Assembly (NCBI RefSeq): GCF_021353265.1 | Contig: NZ_JAJTWU010000004.1 | Span: forward strand, 124,001 to 188,000 | Direction: 5' to 3' | DNA: 64,000 nucleotides | From: Pelomonas cellulosilytica | GTDB lineage: Bacteria > Pseudomonadota > Gammaproteobacteria > Burkholderiales > Burkholderiaceae_C | In this document: one piece after another, positions 45,632 to 54,512 of the stretch | Layout of the letters: every line of letters begins with the position of its first letter | Numbering within the stretch: the first letter of the stretch is position 1 | The notes under the pieces: model-generated | Told to the model about the DNA's origin: nothing | Database searches by the model: none | What the model saw: the letters and a program-made list of their open reading frames with translations, nothing else | Program-made: the position numbers and the translations under genes

Positions 45632-47959
45632 ATGCCCCAGCGCCCCCTCACGCTCGGACTCCTCTGGCTTGCCATCGCGGCGCTGCTGGCGCTGCTGGCC
45701 CTGCTGCTGAACCTCCGCAGCGGCGGAGCCGACCTGATCGACGCCGCACTGGCGCTCAACCTGCTGCTGTTGCCGCTGCCGGTGTTGTGCGTGCTGGTGG
45801 TGCGCCGCCGTCATCGCCATGCGCAGGCCCACATCGCCGCCGCACGTGCGGCCACCGAGGCCAAGACCCGCTTCCTCGCGCAGATCAGCCACGAGATCCG
45901 CACCCCCATGAACGCCATCATGGGCATGACGCAGCTGGCGCTGCAGACGCCGCTGAGCGCCGAGCAGCGCGAGATGCTGCTCAAGGCCGACAGCGCCTCG
46001 CGCACGCTGCTGAGCCTCATCAACGACCTGCTGGACGTCTCCAAGATCGAGGCGGGCCACATGGAGATCGAATCACAGCCGCTGCGGCTGGAGGACGTCG
46101 TCGCGCAGGCCGTCGAGCTGGTGCGCCCCATGCACGCCAACCCTGCCGTCGCGCTGGTCTGCCGATGGGCAGATGCGAGCCTGCTGGGTGCACACGGCCA
46201 GTTGCGCGGCGACGCGCTGCGGCTGCAGCAGGTGCTGGTCAACCTGCTGTCCAACGCATTGAAGTTCACGCCGGCCGGCGAGGTGCAGCTGACGCTGGAC
46301 GTCGACCTGGGTGCCGTGGGCGATCGCGTGCCGCTGGTGATCCGCGTACAGGACTCGGGCATCGGCATGGACGCCGAGCAGATCGCCGGGCTGTTCCGCG
46401 AGTTCCGGCAGGGTGATGCCTCCGTCCACCGCCGCTACGGAGGCACCGGCCTAGGCCTGGTCATCACGCGCCGCCTCGTCGAGCTGATGGACGGGCGCCT
46501 GGAGGTCCGCAGCGAGCCCGGGCGAGGCAGTTGCTTTGAGATCCGCCTGGCGCTGCCGATGGATGCCGGAGCCCGGCCCCCCACCCTCCTAAATCCCCGG
46601 CCGCTGCTGCTCGCGGACGCTCGCGCGGCCAGCCGGACTTCCACCGAGGAGCTGTTGGGGCACCTGGGCCTGGGCGCCAGCGTGCGCACGGCGGCGACTG
46701 TGGAAGCCACGCTGGGCGCGCTGGACGAGCGCCGCCGGGCCGGGCAGCCCTTCGCCTGGCTGCTGGTGGACTGGCAGCTGCCCGGGCCGGGCCCGACCGG
46801 AGCCGAACTGCTGGCCCGCCTGCGCCGTGACCACCCGGGGCTGAGGGTGGCCGTGATGTGCACGCCCACGCTGGACGATGGCCCCGCGCAGGCGCGCGCG
46901 TTCGGCGCCCGCGCACTGTGCACCAAGCCGTTGCTGGCGGCCGATCTGCGCCGGCTGCTGGGCGATGCCCAGGTTGAACGGCCGCTAGGCGCCGACGCCG
47001 AATCGCTGGCCGGGCTGCGCGTGCTGCTCGTCGAGGACCACCCCGTCAACCAGGAGATCGCGCTGCGACTGCTCAGCGGACGCGGGGCGCTGGTGGATGT
47101 GGCCGGTGACGGACAGGAAGGGCTGGACAAGCTCCAGGCCGCCGGCGCCCAGGCCTACGACCTGGTGCTGATGGACCTGCAGATGCCCGTGCTGGACGGG
47201 CTCAGCGCCACACGCCGGCTGCGCCAGCTGCGTGGTTTCGAGCACCTGCCGGTGCTGGCGATGACGGCCCACGCGCTGGCCGAGGAACGTGCCCAGTGCC
47301 TGGAGGCCGGCATGCAAGGGCACATCGCCAAGCCGCTGGACGTCGCGCGGCTCGTCCGCGAGTTGCAGCGCTACCGGCCGGCCCCCATGCCGGAACCCGC
47401 AACACCCGCGTTGGACATGACCGCGGGGCTGCGCCAGTTCGACGGCCAGGTGGCCCTGTACCGGCGCACGCTGCAGGGCTTTGCCGCGCAATACGCCGAG
47501 GGGTTGGGGGCCTGGGTGGCCTGGGTGACCGATGGCGAGTGGGCAGAACTGCGCCGCGCCGCGCACACGCTGCAGGGTCTGGCGGCTACCCTCGGTGCCC
47601 AGGACCTGCACCGGCTGGCGCTGGCGCTCGAGCGCAGCGCCGCGGCTGCGGACGCCAGCGGCGCGATGACGCTGCTGGGCCGCGCTGAGTCGGCACTGAC
47701 CGCGCTGCTGGCCGAAGTCGACGAGGTGCTCAAGACCCACGGCGCCGCGCCGGCGGCCGTTTCGCGCGGCCGCGGCGACCTGGCCGAGCTGCGCCAGCTC
47801 CTCAGCCAGAGCGACAGCCGCGCGCTGGACTGGTGGCAGGCCCATGGCAGCCACTGCGACCTCGATGACGCCGCCACGGCCCGGCTCCAGCAGGCGCTGG
47901 CCGAACTGGACTTCGACGCCGCACTGGCCGCGCTGCCCGCGGCGGAAGGGGCTGCCTGA
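45632..47959 (+). CDS. Hybrid histidine kinase with two receivers and HPt
   Basis: This 775-residue kinase has two N-terminal membrane helices (8-28, 38-57) with almost no periplasmic part. HisKA has [14 protein letters not shown] (His87), and the ATPase has DSGIGMDAEQI and [12 protein letters not shown] first receiver is degenerate (LLLADARAAS instead of a DD pair, Asp in VDWQLPG near 379). The second is intact (LLVEDHPVNQEI, MDLQMPVLDG, Asp near 514). An HPt follows (AAHTLQGLAATLGA, His near 645), then a short helical module. The 139-base divergent gap before it contains CATAAT (45602-45607), a weak -10 candidate. It overlaps the next kinase by one base. Confidence 0.88.
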   Translation: MPQRPLTLGLLWLAIAALLALLALLLNLRSGGADLIDAALALNLLLLPLPVLCVLVVRRRHRHAQAHIAAARAATEAKTRFLAQISHEIRTPMNAIMGMTQLALQTPLSAEQREMLLKADSASRTLLSLINDLLDVSKIEAGHMEIESQPLRLEDVVAQAVELVRPMHANPAVALVCRWADASLLGAHGQLRGDALRLQQVLVNLLSNALKFTPAGEVQLTLDVDLGAVGDRVPLVIRVQDSGIGMDAEQIAGLFREFRQGDASVHRRYGGTGLGLVITRRLVELMDGRLEVRSEPGRGSCFEIRLALPMDAGARPPTLLNPRPLLLADARAASRTSTEELLGHLGLGASVRTAATVEATLGALDERRRAGQPFAWLLVDWQLPGPGPTGAELLARLRRDHPGLRVAVMCTPTLDDGPAQARAFGARALCTKPLLAADLRRLLGDAQVERPLGADAESLAGLRVLLVEDHPVNQEIALRLLSGRGALVDVAGDGQEGLDKLQAAGAQAYDLVLMDLQMPVLDGLSATRRLRQLRGFEHLPVLAMTAHALAEERAQCLEAGMQGHIAKPLDVARLVRELQRYRPAPMPEPATPALDMTAGLRQFDGQVALYRRTLQGFAAQYAEGLGAWVAWVTDGEWAELRRAAHTLQGLAATLGAQDLHRLALALERSAAAADASGAMTLLGRAESALTALLAEVDEVLKTHGAAPAAVSRGRGDLAELRQLLSQSDSRALDWWQAHGSHCDLDDAATARLQQALAELDFDAALAALPAAEGAA

Positions 47960-49977
47960 TGGCGGCCGGGCGCACGCTGATCATCGTCGGGCCGGTCGGC
48001 ACGCGCTGGCTGTTCGGCGTCATCGTCGCGTCCGCGCTGGCCGCGTGGGCCAGCGAGGAATTCCTGAACGTCATCGATCCCAAAGACCGCATCGCCTATC
48101 CGCTGCTGGCCATCGCCTTCACGGCCATGGCGTGGGGCGTGGGGCGCTTTCCGCAGCGGCTGCAGGCCTGGCAGCGTGGCGGCGTCACGCTGCTGGCGCT
48201 GTACTTCACGCTCGGGATGCTCGCCTTCACTGGGCGGCCGGACCCGGGCCCGAGCCTCTACACGCTGGCCAGCCTCACGCCGTGGACGCTGGGGGGCTGC
48301 CTGCTGCTGTATACGACCTGGCCGGCCCGCCAGGCGCTGGCCATCGCACTGGGCATGCTGGCGCTGATGATGGCGCCGCCCACGCTGCTGCGTTTCGCCG
48401 GGGCGCCGCCGCAGTGGCTGGTGGAGGCCTGGCCGCTGCTGGCCAACCTGGCGCTGTGCCAGCTGATGTTCTGCCTGGCGCTGTGGGGGCTGTCGGGCCA
48501 GCTTGCGCGGCTGCTGCTGCTGGCGCCGGCCGGACGCGGGCTGGCCACGGCGGACGACCTTCTCAAGGCACGCATGGCGGAGCTTGAACAGTCACGCGAG
48601 GCGGCAGAGGCGGCCTCGCGCGCCAAGTCCGACTTCCTCGGCAACATCGGCCACGAGATCCGCACGCCGATGAACACGGTGCTGGGCCAGACGCGCTTGC
48701 TGCTCGGCGGCCGGCTGACGGCCGAGCAGCGCGGCCAGCTGCAGGAGGTGGCCCATGCGGGCGAGACGCTGATCCAAATCATCGACAGCCTGCTCGATTA
48801 CGCCGACCTCGACGCCGGACGGCTGCAGCTGGCCAGCGAGCCGGTGCGCCTGGAACAGCTGCTGGCCAGCGCCATCGATGCCGTGCGGCCGGCCGCCCAG
48901 GCCAAGCAGCTGGAGCTGCTTTGCGACATCGCCGCGCCCGAGCTGCTGGCCGAGGCGGGTGCACGCCGGGGCGACATCACGCGGCTGACCCAACTGCTCA
49001 CGGAGCTGCTCGTAAACGCGGTCAAGTTCACGCCGGCCGGCCACGTCAGGCTCACGGCCGCACTGGAGGCGGGTGGCGCCTGGCGGCTGAGCGTGCGGGA
49101 CAGCGGCGTGGGCATGTCGGCCGAACAGATGGGCCGGCTCTTCTCGCCGTTCGCGCAGGCCGAAGCGGGCGCAGCGCGACGCTTCGGCGGCACGGGCCTC
49201 GGCCTGGCGATCTGCCGGGCCCTGGCCGAACGCATGGGCGGCACGCTGACGGCACGCAGCACGCCCGGGCGCGGCAGCACCTTCGACCTGCTGCTGCCGC
49301 TGCCGCCCTGCCCTGAACTGCCGCCACAGCGCCGCGCCAACGTGCACAGCGTGCTGGTCGTGCAGGCGCCGCACAGCGCCGGCCACGAAGCGCTGCTGGC
49401 GCTCGTCAAGGCGCTGGCCCCGGCCGCGCAACTCGAAGTGATGACGCAGGGCAGCCATGCACTGGGTCGACTGGCGCGCACGGCCCACGACCACCCGCAC
49501 GACCTGATGCTGGTGGACTGGGTGCTGCCCGATATGGAGGGGGGCGAGCTGCTTCGCCAGCTGGCAGAGGTGGGGCCGCCCCGGGTGCGGCGCATCGCAC
49601 TGCTGAGCGCCTTCGACACGCCGGTGCTGCGCGAGCGTGCGCTGCGGCGGGGTGCACAGGCGATGTGCGCAAAGCCGCTGCTGCCGCACACGCTGCGCCG
49701 GTTGCTGGACCTGGAGCGCCCTCTCGCGGTGGAGGTCATGGCGACGCCGCAGGACACCAATTTCAGCGCCGACGAGACCGTCACGCTGATGAGTCAGCTC
49801 GACACGCTGCTGAACGAGGCCGACAGCCATGCACTGACGCTATGGGAGCAGCACGCCTCCGCCTTCATTGACATGCTGCCGGAGCCTCAGGCCCAGGCGC
49901 TGGCGGGCGCGATGCAGCGCTTCGATTTCGACGAGGCCTTGGCCGCCCTGCGCGGCGACAACCACCATCGACCATGA
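47959..49977 (+). CDS. Hybrid histidine kinase with polytopic membrane sensor and degenerate receiver
   Basis: This 672-residue kinase has about six N-terminal membrane helices (residues 14-190) forming an integral membrane sensor of unknown family. HisKA (IGHEIRTPMNTVLG, His near 232) and the ATPase ([22 protein letters not shown]) follow. The receiver-like domain retains an Asp (MLVDWVLPDMEGG, near 520) but lacks the acidic pair at its start (VLVVQAPHSAG). The C-terminal module LMSQLDTLLNEADSHAL to FDFDEALAAL matches the tail of the preceding kinase. No HPt is present. Its stop overlaps the HD-GYP gene start. Confidence 0.86.
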   Translation: MAAGRTLIIVGPVGTRWLFGVIVASALAAWASEEFLNVIDPKDRIAYPLLAIAFTAMAWGVGRFPQRLQAWQRGGVTLLALYFTLGMLAFTGRPDPGPSLYTLASLTPWTLGGCLLLYTTWPARQALAIALGMLALMMAPPTLLRFAGAPPQWLVEAWPLLANLALCQLMFCLALWGLSGQLARLLLLAPAGRGLATADDLLKARMAELEQSREAAEAASRAKSDFLGNIGHEIRTPMNTVLGQTRLLLGGRLTAEQRGQLQEVAHAGETLIQIIDSLLDYADLDAGRLQLASEPVRLEQLLASAIDAVRPAAQAKQLELLCDIAAPELLAEAGARRGDITRLTQLLTELLVNAVKFTPAGHVRLTAALEAGGAWRLSVRDSGVGMSAEQMGRLFSPFAQAEAGAARRFGGTGLGLAICRALAERMGGTLTARSTPGRGSTFDLLLPLPPCPELPPQRRANVHSVLVVQAPHSAGHEALLALVKALAPAAQLEVMTQGSHALGRLARTAHDHPHDLMLVDWVLPDMEGGELLRQLAEVGPPRVRRIALLSAFDTPVLRERALRRGAQAMCAKPLLPHTLRRLLDLERPLAVEVMATPQDTNFSADETVTLMSQLDTLLNEADSHALTLWEQHASAFIDMLPEPQAQALAGAMQRFDFDEALAALRGDNHHRP

Positions 49978-51077
49978 CGCCGACCGAGACCCTCGCCGTA
50001 CCGCAGGCCACCATCCTCGTCGTCGACGACACGCCGGCCAACCTGACGTTGCTGGCGCAGGTGCTCAAGCCGGACTACCGCGTGCAGCTGGCCGTCAACG
50101 GCCACAAGGCGCTGGAGATCTGCCGCCGGCAGCCGCCGGACCTCATCGTGCTGGACGTCATGATGCCGGAGATGGACGGCTACGAGGTCTGTCGCCTGCT
50201 GAAGGCCGACCCCGCGACGCGACGCGTGCCGGTGATTTTCCTGACCGCGCTGACCCGCACCGAGGACGAAAGTGCCGGCTTCGAGGCCGGCGGCGCGGAC
50301 TTCATCCACAAGCCGTTCAACCCCACCACCGTGCTGGCCCGCGTGCGCACGCACCTGCAGCTGAAGCTGGCGGAGGACCACCTGCTACGGCACAACGCGC
50401 AGCTCAGCGGCGAGCTGGAGGCGCGCCGCCGCGAGGTGGAGCGCTTGCGCGACACGACGCTGTTCGTCATGGTCAGCCTGGCCGAGTTCCGCGACGTGGA
50501 CACCGGCAACCACATCCAGCGCACGCAGGAGTACGTGCGCACGCTGGCGCAGTGGCTGGCCGCGCGCCCCGAAGGCCCGGTGGGCCTGACCGACTTCGCG
50601 ATCGACGAGCTGGCCAAGGCCGCCCCGCTGCACGACATCGGCAAGGTCGCCATCCCGGACGGCATCCTGCTGAAGCCAGGCAAGCTGTCCGCCGACGAAT
50701 GGCGCGTCATGAAGACGCACGCAGAGCACGGTGCCGACCTGCTGCAGCGTGCCATCGACCGGCTGGGCGACGACGCCGGCCTGATGCTCACGTTCGGCAA
50801 GCAGATCGCCCGGCACCACCACGAGAAATGGGACGGCACTGGCTACCCCGACGGCCTCATCGGCGAGGCCATCCCGCTGGCCGCCCGGCTGATGGCGGTG
50901 GCCGACGTCTACGACGCGCTGATCAGCGAGCGCCCCTACAAGCCGCCGATGACGCACGACCAGGCCCTGGCCTTCATCCGCGACGGCAGCGGCACGCATT
51001 TCGACCCGGGCATCGTTGCGGCGCTGGAGGCGTGCGTGGACCGCGTGCGGGAGATTGCTTCGCGTTGGGCAGATTGA
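49974..51077 (+). CDS. Response regulator with HD-GYP c-di-GMP phosphodiesterase domain
   Basis: This 367-residue protein has an N-terminal receiver (ILVVDDTPANLTLL, phospho-Asp61 in VLDVMMPEMDGYE, Lys in IHKPF). A coiled linker and an HD-GYP domain follow, with FRDVDTGNHIQRTQEYV, PLHDIGKVAIPD and HHEKWDGTGYPDGL. All HD and GYP residues needed for metal binding and c-di-GMP hydrolysis are present. It is the likely output of the two upstream kinases, to which it is coupled by an ATGA overlap. A short hairpin follows at 51084-51099. Confidence 0.92.
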   Translation: MTPTETLAVPQATILVVDDTPANLTLLAQVLKPDYRVQLAVNGHKALEICRRQPPDLIVLDVMMPEMDGYEVCRLLKADPATRRVPVIFLTALTRTEDESAGFEAGGADFIHKPFNPTTVLARVRTHLQLKLAEDHLLRHNAQLSGELEARRREVERLRDTTLFVMVSLAEFRDVDTGNHIQRTQEYVRTLAQWLAARPEGPVGLTDFAIDELAKAAPLHDIGKVAIPDGILLKPGKLSADEWRVMKTHAEHGADLLQRAIDRLGDDAGLMLTFGKQIARHHHEKWDGTGYPDGLIGEAIPLAARLMAVADVYDALISERPYKPPMTHDQALAFIRDGSGTHFDPGIVAALEACVDRVREIASRWAD

Positions 51078-51083
51078 TTGGCG

Positions 51084-51099
51084 CCCCTCGTGCGAGGGG
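51084..51099 (+). repeat. GC-rich hairpin after the HD-GYP gene
   Basis: CCCCTC (51084-51089), loop GTGC and GAGGGG (51094-51099) form a short stem, followed by GC-rich text without a T-run. It resembles the dispersed repeats seen elsewhere in the window. It may stabilise the 3' end of the transcript. Confidence 0.4.
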
Positions 51100-51208
51100 G
51101 CCGCGACGCTCGCGGGTGTGGCCCGCTAGCACATCGTCAGGCGGCCGGCTTGGGGCAGCCCGGCACTCGACCCGCGAAGATGCCGACCGCCTCGATAATT
51201 CGGGAGTT

Positions 51209-51949
51209 ATGCAGTCTGGCTCCATCCTCAACATCTCCTGCTACCTCTTCGTCTCGCTGGCCGACACGGCCGCGCTGCGGGATCGCCTGCATGCGCGGGC
51301 CGACGCCCTCGGGCTCAAGGGCACCGTGCTGATCGCCGAGGAGGGCATCAACCTCTTTCTGGCCGGGCCGGCCGGGGCCGTGAACGCCTGGGTCGATGAG
51401 CTGCGCGCCGACGCGCGCTTCGCCACGCTGACGCCCAAGGAAAGCTGGAGCGACACCCAGCCCTTCCAGCGCCTGAAGGTGAAGGTCAAGGGCGAGATCA
51501 TCCGCATGAACCGGCCGACCGTCCGCCCGGACCAGGCGCCGCGCGCGCCGGCGCTGCCGCCGGCGACGCTGGCCCGCTGGCTGGACCAGGGGCATGACGA
51601 CGACGGGCGCGAGGTGGTCATGCTCGACACGCGCAACGGCTTCGAGGTGGACCACGGCGCGTTCGACGGCGCCATCGACTGGCGGCTGCACAAGTTCAGC
51701 GACTTCCCCGGGGCGCTGGCCGCCCACCGCGACGAGCTGGCCGGCAAGACGGTGGTGAGCTACTGCACGGGCGGCATCCGCTGCGAGAAGGCGGCCATGG
51801 TGCTGGAGGCCGAAGGCCTGCAGGCCTGGCAGCTGGACGGCGGCATCCTGAAGTACTTCGAGGAGACGGGCGGCAAGCACTACCACGGCGGCTGCTTCGT
51901 CTTCGACGAGCGCGAATCGCTGGCGCCGGACCTCCGCCCCGTCGCGTGA
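51209..51949 (+). CDS. trhO: tRNA uridine-34 hydroxylase TrhO (rhodanese-fold)
   Basis: This 246-residue protein is of the YceA/TrhO family, which forms 5-hydroxyuridine at the tRNA wobble position using oxygen. The acylphosphatase-like N-domain (GLKGTVLIAEEGINLFLAG) precedes a rhodanese domain (VMLDTRNGFEVDHGAFDGA). The active-site loop is SYCTGGIRCEKAA. The ATG at 51209 gives the usual short form. Its stop overlaps the following hydrolase start (GTGA). Confidence 0.93.
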   Translation: MQSGSILNISCYLFVSLADTAALRDRLHARADALGLKGTVLIAEEGINLFLAGPAGAVNAWVDELRADARFATLTPKESWSDTQPFQRLKVKVKGEIIRMNRPTVRPDQAPRAPALPPATLARWLDQGHDDDGREVVMLDTRNGFEVDHGAFDGAIDWRLHKFSDFPGALAAHRDELAGKTVVSYCTGGIRCEKAAMVLEAEGLQAWQLDGGILKYFEETGGKHYHGGCFVFDERESLAPDLRPVA

Positions 51950-52902
51950 AGCCGCGCCTCGGCGATCTCGCGCTGAAGGCGCTGGGCATCCTGCTGATGC
52001 TGGCCGCGCTCGGCTTCGCAGTCAGCAAGGCGCCGGACCGCTCGCTGGACAGTCTGGTGCCGCGCTGGGCACCGCCGCCCTCGGACTTCATCGACGTGGA
52101 CGGCGGCGTGGTCCACGTCCGCGACCAGGGGCCGAGCAGCGACCCGCTGCCGCTGCTGCTGATCCACGGCACCGGCGCCAGCCTGCACACCTGGGAAGCC
52201 TGGGCCGCCGGGCTCTCCCCCACGCGGCGGGTCATCAGCCTGGACCTGCCGGGTTTCGGCCTCACCGGCCCAAGCGCCGATGGCGACTACCGTGTCACCC
52301 GCGACGTCGCCTTCGTGCGGCAGGTGCTGGCCCGCCTGGGCGTGGGCCGCGTCATCGCGGTGGGCAACTCACTGGGGGGCGAGGTGGCCTGGCAACTGGC
52401 GCTGGCGGCGCCGCAGCAGGTCGCGGGTCTCGTGCTGATCGATGCGATGGGCTACGAGTTCGTGCCCGAGTCGCTGCCGCTGGGCTTCCGGCTCGCGCGC
52501 ATGCCGGTGGTGCGCGAGCTGATGCGCTGGGTGCTGCCGCGCCGTGCCATCGAGGACAGCGTCACGGACGTTTACGGCGACCCGCACCGCGTGACGGCCG
52601 CGCTCGTCGACCGCTACTACGAGCTGACGCTGCGCGAAGGCAACCGCGTGGCGCTCGTGCAGCGGCTGGACCACATGGTGCCCGGCCCCGTCGAGCGGCT
52701 GCCCGACCTCCACGTGCCCACCCTCATCCTCTGGGGCGGCAGGGACCGGCTCATCCCGCCGATCTGGGCCCAAAAGTTCCACGGGGCCATCCCGGGCAGC
52801 CGGCTGGTGGTTTTCCCGGAGCTGGGCCATGTGCCGCAAGAGGAAGACCCGGCTGCTACCCTTGCGGCCTTGCGCGACTGGCTACCCCAGGTCACCCGTT
52901 GA
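51946..52902 (+). CDS. Membrane-anchored alpha/beta hydrolase
   Basis: This 318-residue protein has an N-terminal hydrophobic helix (ALGILLMLAALGFAVS) and an alpha/beta-hydrolase fold. The oxyanion region is LLLIHGTGASLHTWE, the nucleophile elbow is VGNSLGGEVAW, Asp is in LWGGRDRLIPP, and the catalytic His is in ELGHVPQEEDP. The triad is complete. The substrate is unknown. It starts with GTG overlapping the trhO stop, so the two genes are translationally coupled, although no functional link is known. Confidence 0.85.
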   Translation: MKPRLGDLALKALGILLMLAALGFAVSKAPDRSLDSLVPRWAPPPSDFIDVDGGVVHVRDQGPSSDPLPLLLIHGTGASLHTWEAWAAGLSPTRRVISLDLPGFGLTGPSADGDYRVTRDVAFVRQVLARLGVGRVIAVGNSLGGEVAWQLALAAPQQVAGLVLIDAMGYEFVPESLPLGFRLARMPVVRELMRWVLPRRAIEDSVTDVYGDPHRVTAALVDRYYELTLREGNRVALVQRLDHMVPGPVERLPDLHVPTLILWGGRDRLIPPIWAQKFHGAIPGSRLVVFPELGHVPQEEDPAATLAALRDWLPQVTR

Positions 52903-52924
52903 ACACACCCAAAAGGTCTCCCGC

Positions 52925-53704
52925 ATGAAGAAAACCCTTGCGCTGGCGCTGGCCCTGGCCGCCTCGATGGCCCAGGCCCAGGCCCCCGACTGGAAGAAGA
53001 TCCGCATCGGCGTCGAAGGCGCCTACCCGCCCTTCTCCGAGATCGGTCCCGACGGCAAGCTCAAGGGCTTTGAGATCGATCTCGTGATGGCGTATTGCGC
53101 GGAAATGAAGGCCCAATGCACGCTGGTGCAGCAGGAGTTCGACGGCCTCATCCCGGCGCTGCAATCGCGCAAGGTGGATGCGATCTTCGCCAGCGTGGCG
53201 ATCACCGAGGAACGACAGAAGGTCATTGCCTTCTCCAAGCCCTACTACAACACACCGGCCCGCTTCGTCGCCAAGGCCGGCACGAAGTTCGAGCCGACCG
53301 CCGCCGGCCTGAAGGGCAAGAAGATCGGCGTGCAGCGTGGCACGACACACGAGGCCTATGCGGTCAAGACCTTCACGCAGAGCGAGATCGTGCGCTACGC
53401 CAGCCAGGACCAGGTCTTCCTGGACCTCAAGAGCGGGCGCATCGACGCGACGCTGATGGACACCCCGGCCGCCGACTTCGGCTTCCTGAAAAAGCCCGAA
53501 GGCAAGGGTTTCGCCTTCGTCGGCCCGAACATCGAGGACAAGATTTTCGGCGTCGGCACCGGCGTGGGCATGCGCAAGGCCGACGAGGCCACGCTGGGCA
53601 AGAAGTTCACCGCCGCCATCGACGCATTGCAGGCCAACGGCACGTTCAAGAAGCTGGCGGATCGCTACTTCGACTACGACCTCTCGCCCCGCGTGAAGCC
53701 CTGA
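52925..53704 (+). CDS. Polar amino-acid ABC transporter binding protein 1
   Basis: This 259-residue periplasmic protein has a signal peptide (MKKTLALALALAASMAQA) and the family 3 solute-binding fold of Lys/Arg/Orn/His-binding proteins: IRIGVEGAYPPFSEIGPDGK, GFEIDLVMAYCAEM, RKVDAIFASVAITEERQ and the hinge GKKIGVQRGTTHEAY. The aromatic and Asp residues that clamp cationic amino acids are present. It starts a run with a paralogous binding protein, two permeases, a deacylase and the ATPase. Confidence 0.9.
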   Translation: MKKTLALALALAASMAQAQAPDWKKIRIGVEGAYPPFSEIGPDGKLKGFEIDLVMAYCAEMKAQCTLVQQEFDGLIPALQSRKVDAIFASVAITEERQKVIAFSKPYYNTPARFVAKAGTKFEPTAAGLKGKKIGVQRGTTHEAYAVKTFTQSEIVRYASQDQVFLDLKSGRIDATLMDTPAADFGFLKKPEGKGFAFVGPNIEDKIFGVGTGVGMRKADEATLGKKFTAAIDALQANGTFKKLADRYFDYDLSPRVKP

Positions 53705-53727
53705 TCCGCTGAACCTGACCCGCGTCG

Positions 53728-54510
53728 ATGCGCCGCCGTCTCGCCGTTGCCGCCCCGCTGTCGCTTGTCGGCGCGGTGGCGCTCGGTCAGGTGGCGCCGC
53801 AGCGGTTGCGCATCGGTTTCGCGGTGGGCTACGCGCCGTTCAGCGAGATCGGTACCGACGGCCAGCTGCGCGGCTTCGAGATCGACCTGGCCCAGGCGCT
53901 GTGCATGCGGCTGGTCGTGCAATGCGTGCCGGTCATCCTCGATTTCGACGGCCTCGTGCCGGCGCTGAAAACCCGCAAGATCGACGCGATCATGGCCTCG
54001 ATGTCCATCACGGCCGAGCGGCAGCAGGCCATCGCGTTCTCGGCGCCCTACTACTTCTCGCCGGTGCGCCTGGTGATGCGCAGCGACACGCGGCTGGAGG
54101 CGACACCGGCCGGCATGAAGGGCCGGCGCATCGGCGTCGAGCGCGGCACGGTGCATGAACGTTTCCTCGCCGAGCAATTCCGCGACAGCCACGTGATGCG
54201 CTACGCCACACAGGACCAGGCCTTCCTGGACCTCCGTTCCGGCCGGCTGGACGCCACGCTGGTGGATGTCGTCATCGCGCAGTTCGGCTTCCTGAACCAG
54301 GCCGGCGGCCGCGGATTCGGCTTCGTCGGGCCGGACTTCGGGCGCGACGAGCGCTACTACGGTAAAGGCATTGGCGTGGGTTTGCGCAAGGCCGACGCGA
54401 ACACGCTCGGGCACCGCATTGACGACGCGCTGGCGACCTTGCGTGCCAATGGCACGTTGAAGGCACTGAACGACCGCTATTTCAACTTCGACCTCGTTTC
54501 GCTGCGCTGA
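53728..54510 (+). CDS. Polar amino-acid ABC transporter binding protein 2
   Basis: This 260-residue paralogue of the preceding gene has an Arg-rich signal peptide (MRRRLAVAAPLSLVGAVALG). It keeps the same scaffold: LRIGFAVGYAPFSEIGTDGQ, GFEIDLAQALCM, RKIDAIMASMSITAERQ and GRRIGVERGTVHERF. The two probably deliver related ligands to the same permease pair, as ArgT and HisJ share HisQMP. Which ligands differ cannot be read from the sequence. Confidence 0.9.
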   Translation: MRRRLAVAAPLSLVGAVALGQVAPQRLRIGFAVGYAPFSEIGTDGQLRGFEIDLAQALCMRLVVQCVPVILDFDGLVPALKTRKIDAIMASMSITAERQQAIAFSAPYYFSPVRLVMRSDTRLEATPAGMKGRRIGVERGTVHERFLAEQFRDSHVMRYATQDQAFLDLRSGRLDATLVDVVIAQFGFLNQAGGRGFGFVGPDFGRDERYYGKGIGVGLRKADANTLGHRIDDALATLRANGTLKALNDRYFNFDLVSLR

Positions 54511-54512
54511 TC

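Noticed and set aside
49868-51208. Upstream extension of trhO through the HD-GYP gene
   Set aside because: The extension is a shifted-frame shadow of the HD-GYP protein. TrhO starts naturally at 51209.
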